From positions 2,232,001 through 2,296,000 of the forward strand of contig NZ_CP089466.1 in assembly GCF_021233415.1 (NCBI RefSeq): a stretch of 64,000 nt of DNA, in the 5' to 3' direction. The position numbers and the translations under genes are program-made. Below the pieces are notes generated by a model, which saw nothing but the letters and a program-made list of their open reading frames with translations, had not been told where the DNA came from and searched no databases. This DNA is from Halobacterium litoreum (GTDB lineage Archaea > Halobacteriota > Halobacteria > Halobacteriales > Halobacteriaceae). Below are positions 24,016 to 31,806 of this stretch, piece by piece (position 1 is the first letter of the stretch; every line of letters begins with the position of its first letter).

Positions 24016-24446
24016 GCCAGGAGTACCCGACGACCGACAACCACGACTTGAACACGCCGACGAGGGGCGCGCGAGACTGGAACCGCCCGCTGAACGAGAA
24101 CTTCGAGGTGCTGGACGAACTGCTCGCAGGCGTCACCGAGGACGCGGTGTACGCGGACTACGTGTTCCTTCGACGACGCGACGACGAACCCGACGACGAC
24201 GAATACGACGACGACGAGGTGGCGCTGTACGTCGACGACGACGGCGACCTCTACACGCGGCGCTACGACGAGGACGAGGAACGAGTGGCTGGCGACGGCG
24301 GCGACGGCAAAGGGGTCGACCTCGCGGCGGACGGCGACGTCGTCGCGTCCGGGGTGCGACGAATCGAGGTCGGACGGGGGTTGCGGGTGGAAGAAGACGG
24401 TGACAGCGCGAGAATCGAGGCGGACTTCGACATGGGGACGCTGTAG
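24012..24446 (+). CDS. Fibre-associated acidic protein of the surface cassette
   Basis: A 144-residue protein. The start NHDLNTPTRGARDWNRPLNENFEVLDELL (about 9-37) resembles the N-terminal segment of tail-fibre and beta-helix surface proteins in haloarchaea and viruses. An Asp/Glu run at about 55-70 is followed by a segment of repeated Asp/Gly turns and a strand-like end (RGLRVEEDGDSARIEADFDM). It overlaps the lipoprotein gene by four bases and is followed after two bases by the esterase gene, so coupling is tight. Function unknown; a linker or fibre subunit is plausible. Confidence 0.65.
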   Translation: MSQEYPTTDNHDLNTPTRGARDWNRPLNENFEVLDELLAGVTEDAVYADYVFLRRRDDEPDDDEYDDDEVALYVDDDGDLYTRRYDEDEERVAGDGGDGKGVDLAADGDVVASGVRRIEVGRGLRVEEDGDSARIEADFDMGTL

Positions 24447-24448
24447 CC

Positions 24449-25363
24449 GTGCCGGCTATCGACGTGTTCGCGGTGGGCGGGCAGAGCAACGCCGTCGGCA
24501 GAGGGCGGCGGTCGCGGAGCCCGCGCCCCGAGCGAGGGACCGCCATCGAGTACCGGCATACGACCGACTCGCTCGCGGACCCGCTCCGAGACCCCGTGCT
24601 GGGGAACGGGGACGCCGCGGACACGGGGAGCGCGTGGCCGGCGTTCGCAATCGAGTACCACGAGCGCGTCGGGCGGCCGGTGGGAATCGTCGGGGCGGCG
24701 CGCGGGTCGACGGCGCAGTCGTCGCGGGCGGGCGGCCGGCCCGGCGACTGGGACGGCGGGGCGCTGGACGAGGACTTGATTCGGCTCGCCGAGGACGCGC
24801 TCGCGGCGTTCGAGGCCGCGGGCTACGACCCGACGTTCCGGGGCGTGCTCTGGCACCAGGGCGAGCGCGACGCGATGGAGATAGACCGCGGGAGCGCGAC
24901 CCGGCGGGACTACCGACGCGCGCTGGAGGGGATGATAGCGAGGTACCGTGACGCGTTCGGCGCCGGGATGCCGGTCTGGCTGTTCGAACTCGGGCGTCGC
25001 GCGTCGGGCGACACATCGGGGTTCCGGGCCGTTCGCGAGGCCCAGCGCGAGGTCGTGCGCGAACAGTCCCGCACCTACCTCGTGTCGGACAAACAGGCGT
25101 CGTTCCCGGAGCGCGGCCTCCAAGAGAACGAACTCCACTACGCCCAGGCGGGGTACGACGAGATGGGGCGCGTCGGCGCGCGGAACGTCGCCGCACGCGT
25201 CGACGGCGAGTCGTTCCAGGCGAAACGCAGCGCGGGCCGGCGGGTCGACGCCTACACGGGCGCGCCGGGCGAGCCAGTGATGAGTCTGGACGACGGCCGG
25301 CTCTCGGTTCACGACGGCGAGACGCCGGGCGGGAACGACCTCGCGAGGGAGGACGAGCGATGA
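24449..25363 (+). CDS. SASA/GDSL-type esterase with C-terminal fibre domain
   Basis: A 304-residue protein starting at GTG (two bases after the previous stop). The first 250 residues are a sialate-O-acetylesterase (SASA, SGNH) domain with nucleophile Ser13 in GGQSNAVG, block RGVLWHQGERD (His136, Glu139) and catalytic His230 in ENELHYAQAGYDEMG. Such enzymes remove acetyl groups from sugars. The last 45 residues (about 259-296, KRSAGRRVDAYTGAPGEP... HDGETPGG) resemble the small N-terminal domain of phage tail-fibre or receptor-binding proteins (Mtd_N-like), as in the next gene. No signal peptide was seen, so export would have to come with the lipoprotein partner or otherwise. It overlaps the next gene by four bases. 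Confidence 0.78.
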   Translation: MPAIDVFAVGGQSNAVGRGRRSRSPRPERGTAIEYRHTTDSLADPLRDPVLGNGDAADTGSAWPAFAIEYHERVGRPVGIVGAARGSTAQSSRAGGRPGDWDGGALDEDLIRLAEDALAAFEAAGYDPTFRGVLWHQGERDAMEIDRGSATRRDYRRALEGMIARYRDAFGAGMPVWLFELGRRASGDTSGFRAVREAQREVVREQSRTYLVSDKQASFPERGLQENELHYAQAGYDEMGRVGARNVAARVDGESFQAKRSAGRRVDAYTGAPGEPVMSLDDGRLSVHDGETPGGNDLAREDER

Positions 25364-26124
25364 CCGTCTTCCAGTTCAAGCGCGGGACGCGAGAGGAACA
25401 CGAGGACTACGTCGGCGACCCCGGCGAGATTACGGTGCTCGTGGACGACGGCTACCGCCCGGTCGTCCACGACGGCGTGACGAGCGGCGGCATCCCGCTG
25501 GCGTTCGCGGACGAGGACGCGGACCGCCAGCCCAGCGACGACGGCGGCCGCGGCATCCCGGCGTTCGTGCGGGACTTCGAGACGGGCGACGCGGCGCTGT
25601 GGGACGCGGACGCCGGCTTCGAGGTTCGGTGGCCGGGGTCGCTCGCGGGCGACTACAGCCTCCACTTCGACGGCCGCGGCGACACGGACGACAGTTTCGT
25701 GGCCGAGACGACGTTCGAACGCGACGAGTACGCGGGCGTCTCGTGGCTGTGGCGCGTGCCGTCCGTCCGCGAAGACGGCCGCCCCCAGGTCTGGGCGCGC
25801 TCCGGAGAGACGGACGCGTTCCTCGTCGCGGTCGACGACGGCGGCGTCGCGGGCGCCGGCCACCTCCTGACGTGGGACGGCGACGAGTACGTCGACACCG
25901 GCGTCGAACTCGACGCCGACACGACCTACGAGGTGACGGTGTCGAACGTCGACTACGACGACGGTCGGTTCGACGTGAGCGCGCGAACGCTCGACGGCGA
26001 CCGCGTCGGGCGCTCTTCGAATCACGCGTTCTGGGGCGACGCCACGGGTGTCGACGCGCTGCGAGTCGTCGGCGCGGGCACCGAGCAGTACGTCGACAAC
26101 GTCGCCGTCGACCGGCCAGCGTAG
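25360..26124 (+). CDS. Protein with Mtd_N-like fibre domain and lectin/LamG-like domain
   Basis: A 254-residue protein. Residues 4-49 (FKRGTREEHEDYVGDPGEIT... VVHDGVTSGGIPLA) match the short receptor-binding-protein N-terminal domain that in viruses joins fibres to tails. Residues about 65-254 look like a concanavalin/LamG-type beta-sandwich (GIPAFVRDFETGDAALWD, GDYSLHFDGRGDTDDS, closing VDNVAVDRPA). The protein is acidic, without cysteines or membrane segments. It ends the cassette 43 bases before a T-run. Sugar binding is inferred; I found no secretion signal. Confidence 0.72.
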   Translation: MTVFQFKRGTREEHEDYVGDPGEITVLVDDGYRPVVHDGVTSGGIPLAFADEDADRQPSDDGGRGIPAFVRDFETGDAALWDADAGFEVRWPGSLAGDYSLHFDGRGDTDDSFVAETTFERDEYAGVSWLWRVPSVREDGRPQVWARSGETDAFLVAVDDGGVAGAGHLLTWDGDEYVDTGVELDADTTYEVTVSNVDYDDGRFDVSARTLDGDRVGRSSNHAFWGDATGVDALRVVGAGTEQYVDNVAVDRPA

Positions 26125-26166
26125 CGACGCGTCCGGACCGCGTCGCCGTCGCCGATTCGAAATCCT

Positions 26167-26172
26167 TTTTTC
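26167..26172 (+). terminator. T-run after the surface cassette
   Basis: Six T residues (26167-26172) follow the last cassette stop by 43 bases, in GC-rich sequence. T-tracts of this kind terminate archaeal transcription. The run also lies about 28 bases before tRNA-Phe and could instead be part of that promoter. Confidence 0.4.
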
Positions 26173-26199
26173 GGTAGTCCCCCTCGTTCGGAGTGCGAG

Positions 26200-26273
26200 C
26201 CGCCTTAGCTCAGACTGGGAGAGCACTCGACTGAAGATCGAGCTGTCCCCCGTTCAAATCGGGGAGGCGGCAC
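26200..26273 (+). tRNA. tRNA-Phe(GAA)
   Basis: GCCGCCT pairs with AGGCGGC, the D-arm reads GCTCAGACTGGGAGAGC, the anticodon stem CTCGA/TCGAG encloses CT-GAA-GA, and the T-arm has CCCCGTTCAAATCGGGG. Discriminator A; CCA not encoded. Its last 22 bases reappear intact 131 bases downstream. Confidence 0.95.
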
Positions 26274-26404
26274 TTCTGTGATTCTAACCGACGAGCGTAG
26301 CGAGGAGCGTTCGAATCCAGAACGTGTCCTGACCCGATTTGTGCTCGTGAGTCGCGCGCAGCGAAGCGAGCACGTCTCACGGCGTTCAAATCGGGGAGGC
26401 GGCA
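26252..26404 (+). repeat. Duplicated tRNA-Phe 3' end with intervening module
   Basis: The 22 bases 26252-26273 (CGTTCAAATC ... GGCGGCA) recur exactly at 26383-26404. The spacer holds CGACGAGCG-ta-GCGAGGAGCG (26289-26309), also found after tRNA-Val, then a T-loop-like GTTCGAATCC with pairing ends (CGTTC/GAACG), and an inverted repeat GTGCTCG...CGAGCAC (26341-26373). No protein gene was seen in 26274-26440. Confidence 0.85.
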
Positions 26405-26440
26405 TTTTCCTGCGAACCAGCGAGGGAGCGTAGAGCGTAG

Positions 26441-27508
26441 TTAGCCGCAGAAGTTCTGCGTGACGTAGACCTCGCCTCCGTCGGTGACGTAGACGCCGAT
26501 GCCTTCCTCGTTCCAAGCGGCCGAGAGGATGTTCTGGCGGTGACCGCTCGAGTCCATCCACATGTCGACGACGCGGTTCGCGACCGAATCCTCCGTCGCG
26601 TCCGGTCCGACGGTGACCATCGCGATGTTCTCGCCGAAGGTCCGGCAGGGCGAGTCGGCGACGTCGCCGTACCGGTCCCAGGGCTGTTCGCCGTCGGGGT
26701 TGGTGTGGGCGAAGTAGTCTCGGTCCGCCATGTCCTCGCTGTGTGCCCGCGCGACTGACGCGACCGTCACGTCGGAACCGAGCGGGTCTTGGCCCTGCTG
26801 GCTACGGATTTCGTTCACTCGCTGGTGGATGAGGGACTCGATTCCCGACGCGGTGATGGTCTCCTCTCCCGTCGCGTAGCTCGATTCGCCCGGGTCGTCG
26901 GGGTCCGTCGGCTGCGTCGTCGTTGTCGTCGGCTGCGTGGTAGTCGGCTGCGTCGTCTCCGTGGTAGTCGGCTGCGTCGTCGTTGTCGTGGTCGGTTGCG
27001 TCGTCTCCGTGGTAGTCGGCTGCGTCGTCGTTGTCGTCGTTGTCGTCGGCTGCGTCGTCTCCGTGGTGGTCGGCGAAGGAGTCGTTGGTGGAGCAGCCGT
27101 GGTAGTTGGCGAGATAGTCGTCGTAGTGGTCGGCGTAGAGGTCGATGGAGAAGTGGTCGTCGGTGGGTTCTCCGTCGTGGTCGGCGAGGGCGTCGTCTTC
27201 GTCTCGGAAGTAGGTGAGGGCGTCGTCGGCGGCGCTGTGGTCGTTTCGGTACCGGTCGCGTTCTGGTCACAGTCACACTCCGACGGTTCGCCTCCCGCCG
27301 ACTGATTCGCGTCCGGAGACTGCTCACTCGTCGACGGTGACCGTGTCGACTCCGCGGGTTCGTCGGTAGCCGAGTCGGTCGACGCCGGCGGTGGCGCAGT
27401 CGTCGACGTGGCGTCCGGGTTCTGTGGAGATGCTGTCGGGTCCGTCGCGCACCCGGCGAGAGAGACCAGGACGACGACGGCGACCGTGAGCCAGTGTGCT
27501 CGTCGCAT
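26441..27508 (-). CDS. CAP/SCP-domain lipoprotein with Thr-Pro repeat stalk
   Basis: A 355-residue protein with a signal peptide and lipobox SLAGC (Cys20, MRRAHWLTVAVVVLVSLAGC). A stalk of about 190 residues follows, dominated by Thr, Pro, Glu and Gln with the near-perfect repeat TTETTQPTTTTTTQP. The C-terminal domain (about 225-355) is a CAP (CRISP/antigen 5/PR-1) fold: HQRVNEIRSQQGQDPL, ARAHSEDMADRDYFAHTNPD, CRTFGENIA and SSGHRQNILSAAWNEEGIG. The active-site-like His and Glu pairs are present. Bacterial and archaeal CAP domains are exported and of mostly unknown activity. A TATA-like CATAAGTTA at about 27538 lies 30 bases before the ATG, so the transcript is nearly leaderless. Confidence 0.88.
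   Translation of the reverse strand: MRRAHWLTVAVVVLVSLAGCATDPTASPQNPDATSTTAPPPASTDSATDEPAESTRSPSTSEQSPDANQSAGGEPSECDCDQNATGTETTTAPPTTPSPTSETKTTPSPTTTENPPTTTSPSTSTPTTTTTISPTTTAAPPTTPSPTTTETTQPTTTTTTTTQPTTTETTQPTTTTTTQPTTTETTQPTTTQPTTTTTQPTDPDDPGESSYATGEETITASGIESLIHQRVNEIRSQQGQDPLGSDVTVASVARAHSEDMADRDYFAHTNPDGEQPWDRYGDVADSPCRTFGENIAMVTVGPDATEDSVANRVVDMWMDSSGHRQNILSAAWNEEGIGVYVTDGGEVYVTQNFCG
26905..27075 (-). repeat. Thr-Pro-Glu-Gln coding repeat in the CAP lipoprotein
   Basis: The GTCGGCTGCGT-containing unit encoding QPTTT(E)TT recurs six or so times with small length changes. Such in-frame triplet-rich repeats can expand or contract by slippage and change the stalk length. Exact copy boundaries are blurred because units vary by one or more Thr codons. 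Confidence 0.7.
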
Positions 27509-27759
27509 GAGCCGAGTCGGGCGCTGGGATACTAACTTATGAGGATGGTAAACGCGGCTGAGCGCGCGGACTGGCGGCTTCGAGCCGAGGAGGCGACAGT
27601 TTCTGCGGGCCAACGGGGTCGCGGCCGCGCCGGGCGTAATGAGTGCGAGAAAGTCCGACGTGCCGCCGGTTTCCCGGGGCGAACCGTGGTCGCTCGTGCT
27701 AGCACTCGCCGCGGCGGGCGCGCTGAAACGCTTATCCGTGCGAGCGCTCAATAGAGGGT

Positions 27760-28419
27760 ATGACCTACGACACCGTCGTGTTCGACAACGACGGCGTCCT
27801 CGTCGGCCGGACGCGGTACGACGTGCTGGAGGCGGCCGCGGAGGACACCTTCGAGCAGTTCGGCGTCAGCGACCCCGACCCCGAGGACGTAGAAGAGATG
27901 ACCGTCGGAGCGACCCCGAAGACCGTCAGCGACGTCTGTAGCCGGTACGGACTCTCGCCGAAGGACTTCTGGCCGGAGCGCGACCGCACCACGGCCGAAG
28001 CCCAGTACGAGGAGGTCCGCGCGGGCCGGAAGACGCTGTACGACGACATCGACGAACTACACGACTTAGACGTCTCGATGGGCATCGTCAGTTCGAACCA
28101 GCAGGCGACCGTCGACTTCGTGCTCGATCACTTCGACGTGCGGGACATGTTCGGCGCGGCCTACGGGCGTGAACCGACGATTCAGAGCCTGCGTCGCCGG
28201 AAGCCGAACTCCCACTACATCGACCGCGCGCTCGCCGACCTCGACGCCGACTCCGCGCTGTTCGTCGGTGACAACGAGAGCGACGTGCGCGCCGCCGAGA
28301 ACGCCGGCATCGACTCCGCGTTCATCCGGCGGCCCCACCGCCGCGACTGGGACCTGAACACGTGGCCGACGTGGATCATCGACGACCTCGAAGACCTCCA
28401 CGACATCGTGGAGCGCTGA
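27760..28419 (+). CDS. HAD-superfamily hydrolase
   Basis: A 219-residue protein. Motif I VVFDNDGVLVG (nucleophile Asp9, acid Asp11), motif II VSSNQQ (about 109-114), motif III Lys in RRRKPNSHY and motif IV ALFVGDNESDVRAAENAG (about 165-183) are in the correct order. A helical cap at about 15-95 places it among phosphoglycolate phosphatase-like enzymes; substrate not identified. Start at ATG 27760 follows a TATA-like GCTTATCC about 25 bases before. Independent unit. Confidence 0.9.
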   Translation: MTYDTVVFDNDGVLVGRTRYDVLEAAAEDTFEQFGVSDPDPEDVEEMTVGATPKTVSDVCSRYGLSPKDFWPERDRTTAEAQYEEVRAGRKTLYDDIDELHDLDVSMGIVSSNQQATVDFVLDHFDVRDMFGAAYGREPTIQSLRRRKPNSHYIDRALADLDADSALFVGDNESDVRAAENAGIDSAFIRRPHRRDWDLNTWPTWIIDDLEDLHDIVER

Positions 28420-28537
28420 CAGGCCGCGGCCCGAGTTTCGAGCGCTCGCCTGCCGGGAGAGCGCCCGTAGCGGTATCTCCGGTGCGAACGCGCGCCCCAC
28501 AAGGATTATCAACTACAAGCGCGTCTGGTAGCCTGCA

Positions 28538-28732
28538 ATGGCGAAAGGGAAGGTTGACTTCTTCAACGACACTGGCGGTTACGGTTTCATCGAGACTGAG
28601 GACGCGGACGAGGACGTTTTCTTCCACATGGAGGACGTTGGCGGTCCGGACCTCGAGGAAGGGCAGGAAGTGGAGTTCGACATCGAGCAGGCCGACAAGG
28701 GCCCGCGCGCGACGAACCTCACCCGCCTGTAG
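28538..28732 (+). CDS. cspA: Cold-shock domain protein CspA-type
   Basis: A 64-residue single CSD protein with RNP1-like [10 protein letters not shown] (about 13-22) and RNP2-like DVFFHMEDV (about 26-34), binding single-stranded nucleic acid as RNA chaperone. Length and motif order are typical. GGATTATCAA near 28505 is the likely TATA box; a start some 25-30 bases on leaves almost no leader, unlike bacterial cspA genes with long leaders. It is encoded alone. Confidence 0.95.
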   Translation: MAKGKVDFFNDTGGYGFIETEDADEDVFFHMEDVGGPDLEEGQEVEFDIEQADKGPRATNLTRL

Positions 28733-28851
28733 TTCGGTGAACTGCCAGCCTCGCGCTGGCGTGGACGCACAGTTTTCAGACGCTCACGCCCCCCAGCGAC
28801 GCGTCCGCTCCGGCCACAACCCATTCCCGTCCGGACGCCGTCTCTGGTAGC

Positions 28852-28977
28852 GTGCGCGCATCCACAGTAGCACTCGCGTTCGGCGCGTTCCTGTTCGTGC
28901 TCCCGATTCCCGGGACGTTCGTCACCGGCGCACTCGTGATGTTGGCTGCCGGCGCCGCGCGATACCTCGGTAGTTGA
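28852..28977 (+). CDS. Small hydrophobic protein (41 residues)
   Basis: From GTG at 28852 the frame reads 41 residues to TGA at 28977: a basic start (VRAST), then a continuous hydrophobic stretch (VALAFGAFLFVLPIPGTFVT, then GALVMLAAGAA) and RYLGS at the end. Two short helices with a Pro-Ile-Pro turn are suggested. Small membrane proteins like this are easily missed in annotation. There is no visible Shine-Dalgarno element and the TATA element is unclear, so support is composition and reading-frame length only. Confidence 0.45.
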   Translation: MRASTVALAFGAFLFVLPIPGTFVTGALVMLAAGAARYLGS

Positions 28978-29025
28978 GCGCGTCAGGGCCCGACTCGCTC
29001 GGCGCCGCGAGCCGAAGCCGGTTTT

Positions 29026-29865
29026 TCAGTCGAGTCGCGCGCGGTCGTCGTCGGTGAGTTCGAGGTGGCTGGCGGCGACGTTCGATTCGAGGTGGTCGAC
29101 CGACGAGGTGCCGGGAATCGGAAGCGTAACCGGCGAGTAGTCAAGGAGCCACGCGAGCGCGACCTGTCGAATCGTCGCGTCGTGGGCGTCGGCGACGGCT
29201 TCGAGGTCCGAGCGCGTCTCGCCGAGGTCGCCGCCGCCGATGGGGAAGTACGGGATGAACCCGATGTCGTAGTCCTCGCAGGCCGCGAGCACGTCGCCGT
29301 GTTCGCGGTTGGCGACGTTGAAGTTGTTCTGGACAGTCGCCACGTCCACGATGTCGCGGGCGGTCTCCAGTTGCTCGACGGAGACGTTACTGAGACCGAC
29401 GTGGTCGACGAGGTCGTCGTCTTTCAGTTCCGCGAACGCGTGGACGGAGTCCTCGAAGGGCGTGTCCGGGTCGGGGCGGTGGAACTGGTAGAGGTCGATG
29501 GAGTCGACGCCGAGGCGGTCGATGGAACACAGCGCCTGGTTCCGGATGTAGTCCGGGTCGCCGTGCGGGAGCCAGTCGCCGTCGCTGTTCCGGAGGAGGC
29601 CGGCTTTCGTCGCGACGAGCGCGTCGTCGGGGTCGAGTGCCTCACCGATGAGTCGTTCGCTCACGCCCGGCCCGTAGGAGTCCGCGGTGTCGACGAAGTC
29701 GACGCCGAGTTCGACGGCGCGACGGAGGACGCGGTGTGCTTCGTCCTCGTCGTCGGGTCGGCCGATGATGTCGGCGCCGGTGATTCGCATCGCGCCGAAC
29801 CCGAGTCGGTGGACGGTGTACTCGCCGCCGACGTCGAACGTGTCGCTCGCGTTCTCGGAAGCCAT
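29026..29865 (-). CDS. Aldo/keto reductase
   Basis: A 279-residue (beta/alpha)8 oxidoreductase. Catalytic residues in order: Asp in FVDTADSYGPG (about 57-67), Tyr of the same motif, Lys in ALVATKAGLL (about 86) and His in LYQFHRPDP (about 126). NADPH-binding elements LPIPGTSSVDHLESN (about 247-261) follow. Activity would be NADPH-dependent reduction of an aldehyde or ketone; substrate unknown. Size and motif order are normal. It is followed on the same strand by nothing closely coupled. Confidence 0.92.
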   Translation of the reverse strand: MASENASDTFDVGGEYTVHRLGFGAMRITGADIIGRPDDEDEAHRVLRRAVELGVDFVDTADSYGPGVSERLIGEALDPDDALVATKAGLLRNSDGDWLPHGDPDYIRNQALCSIDRLGVDSIDLYQFHRPDPDTPFEDSVHAFAELKDDDLVDHVGLSNVSVEQLETARDIVDVATVQNNFNVANREHGDVLAACEDYDIGFIPYFPIGGGDLGETRSDLEAVADAHDATIRQVALAWLLDYSPVTLPIPGTSSVDHLESNVAASHLELTDDDRARLD

Positions 29866-29911
29866 ACCGGACGTGGGGTCGCGACGCCGTTAGGTGTTGG
29901 CGTGGCGGAAC

Positions 29912-31666
29912 CTACGGCTCCCACTGGTCGCGGAGTTCCGTCCGCGGCTTCGAGGGGTCGTCCTGCTCGACCAGTTCGCGGAGGCGGTCGACGTGGAAGG
30001 CGTACTCGCGGTTCTGCCGGAGAACGAGGTCTCGGGACTTGAGTTCGCTGAGGAGCGTGTGGGCTGCCTCCACGTCGACGTCTGCGGCGTCCGCGAGGTC
30101 GTGGGCGGTCGCGCCCGGCGTCGTCGCGAGTTCGGAGACGACACTCCACGCCGCGTCCTCGTTACAGCGGGACTCGCGGCGCGCCGCGTTCACGCGCGTC
30201 ACCACCGGCGGCGCCTGCAGGAGGTCGACGACCGCCTCCGGGTTCGGCTGGTCGCTCTCGCCGTCGCTCTCGTCGTCACCGTCCTGTAACTGCATGCGCT
30301 CGCCGCGCCGCCGCAGGCGCTTCTGGACAGCGTCTACGACCACGTCGCTCGGGCCGTCGTCGCCCTCGGCGTCTTCGTCGTCGGACACGGAATAGGCGTC
30401 TGCGGCGGCGTCGGGACTGCCATCGGCAGCGTCCGTCGAAGGTGTGTCAGCCGTGTCGGCGTCCGGCTCGTCGTCCTCGCCGTCGTCCGGGTCGGCTTCG
30501 GCGTCTGCGCTCGGGTCACCGTCGTCGGCGTCGACGCGCTCGGCGAGTTCGTCCACGCGGGCTTCGAGGCGCTCTATCTGTTCGTTTTTCGTCTGGAGGG
30601 TCGACTGGTAGCCGTCCGGCGGCGACCCGTCGCCGTGCGCGAGCGCGTTCGCCATCTTCCGCGCCGCCGCCGACACGTCGCGGGCCGTCTCCAGTTCGGA
30701 TTCGAGTTCGGCGATGCGCTCCTCGCGGTTCTCGACCTTCTCCTCCAGTTCCGCGATGCGGTCGCGTTCCTGTTCCTTCCGAGTGGTGATGTCGTCTAAG
30801 TCCTCCATCAGCGACCCGGAGACGGACTTCAGGTCGGGGCGCTCGAAGTCGTCGAGACCGGGCGTCGCGCCCGCGTCGAACGTGCGCTTGCGCTTGAACT
30901 GCACCGGCGTCACCGCGTCGTCTCGCCAGTCCATCTGCACGAACGCCGCGCCGTCGTCCAAATCCACCACGTCGTCGGCGTACTCCGACCCGACGATTCG
31001 CTTCACGACGTTCGTGTCGTTCTCCCACGTCAGTCGGTGCCACACCAGCCAGTTCGCCTGCGTGATGAAGTCCTTTTTCACGTCCGCCGGACGCTGGCTG
31101 ATGCCGACGATGCCGAGGCCGTGTTTCCGCCCGCGTTTCCCCACCTTGATGAGGAGGTTCCCCGTCTCGTCCATCCCGCCGCCCTCCGGGATGTACTCGT
31201 GGCACTCCTCGACCACCAGCAGGAACGGCTTCTTCAGCTTCTTCTCCTTCGCGAACAGGTGTCTGACCGTCTCCCGGAGCAGTTCGTCGGCCACGTCGTC
31301 GTCCAAGTACCCCGAAACGTCGAGGATGATGGGGACGTTCTCCTCCAACGCGAGGTGCGCGAGTTTCTCCGCGTGCTCGACGTCCACCTGGATGTCGCAC
31401 TCCTCGTCGGCGCCCGCGTGCAGGAGTTCGTACTCCTCTTTCAGGCCGTAGTACTCGCCGTCCGTGTCCACGATGAGGACGGGATACCCGGCTTCGAGGA
31501 GTTCCTCCACCACCACGCTGGTCGTGTTCGACTTCCCGGACCCCGACTTCCCGGTGATGAACGCGCGCCCCGTCAACACCTCCACGATGGGGAACGAGAG
31601 GTCGTCGCCGTCCGCAGTCTCCCCCACGTGAATACGCTGGTCGCCGTCCTCGGCGCTGTCTGCCAT
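29912..31666 (-). CDS. HerA-like P-loop ATPase (DUF87) with coiled coil and winged helix
   Basis: A 584-residue protein. The ATPase domain (about 25-270) has Walker [13 protein letters not shown], Walker [13 protein letters not shown] and [13 protein letters not shown], typical of HerA/FtsK-type ATPases of the VirB4/DUF87 group. A coiled coil (about 285-345, [19 protein letters not shown] and a second heptad [13 protein letters not shown]), an acidic low-complexity linker (about 380-455) and a C-terminal winged-helix-like end (about 490-575) follow. The mix of translocase ATPase and DNA-binding end suggests a role on DNA. No NurA, Mre11 or Rad50 gene is near, so it is not the standard end-resection HerA. 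The chosen start is [10 protein letters not shown] at 31666. Confidence 0.85.
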   Translation of the reverse strand: MADSAEDGDQRIHVGETADGDDLSFPIVEVLTGRAFITGKSGSGKSNTTSVVVEELLEAGYPVLIVDTDGEYYGLKEEYELLHAGADEECDIQVDVEHAEKLAHLALEENVPIILDVSGYLDDDVADELLRETVRHLFAKEKKLKKPFLLVVEECHEYIPEGGGMDETGNLLIKVGKRGRKHGLGIVGISQRPADVKKDFITQANWLVWHRLTWENDTNVVKRIVGSEYADDVVDLDDGAAFVQMDWRDDAVTPVQFKRKRTFDAGATPGLDDFERPDLKSVSGSLMEDLDDITTRKEQERDRIAELEEKVENREERIAELESELETARDVSAAARKMANALAHGDGSPPDGYQSTLQTKNEQIERLEARVDELAERVDADDGDPSADAEADPDDGEDDEPDADTADTPSTDAADGSPDAAADAYSVSDDEDAEGDDGPSDVVVDAVQKRLRRRGERMQLQDGDDESDGESDQPNPEAVVDLLQAPPVVTRVNAARRESRCNEDAAWSVVSELATTPGATAHDLADAADVDVEAAHTLLSELKSRDLVLRQNREYAFHVDRLRELVEQDDPSKPRTELRDQWEP

Positions 31667-31806
31667 CGGGCGGGACCACGCAATCCGGTGGGAAAACCGT
31701 TGCCCCACGCCCGCCGGCCCGCGTCCGCCGGGCGTCGCGGCCCGAGCCGACGGAACTGGTTCGAAGCCTTTATTCGCGGGCTGACCCTGAGATACGGGTA
31801 GTAACC

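Noticed and set aside
23425-26124. Diversity-generating retroelement (suggested by the Mtd_N-like domains)
   Set aside because: No reverse transcriptase, no template repeat and no adenine-rich variable repeat were seen within the window.
23014-26404. Integrated provirus or genomic island with att sites at the tRNA genes
   Set aside because: The repeated 3' ends lie only 131-142 bases from their own tRNA and do not bracket the cassette; the repeats at the two tRNAs differ. No integrase, capsid, portal or terminase gene was found. The cassette may be virus-derived, but an intact element is not supported.
26905-27075. CRISPR-like array, from regular repeats in the 26.9-27.1 kb region
   Set aside because: The repeats are in frame, code for Thr/Pro/Gln/Glu and have no unique spacers; it is a coding repeat of the CAP lipoprotein. 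No other CRISPR array or cas gene was seen.
27639-27941. Open frame upstream of and overlapping the HAD gene
   Set aside because: It changes into an Arg-rich low-complexity sequence within the HAD gene and has no promoter of its own.
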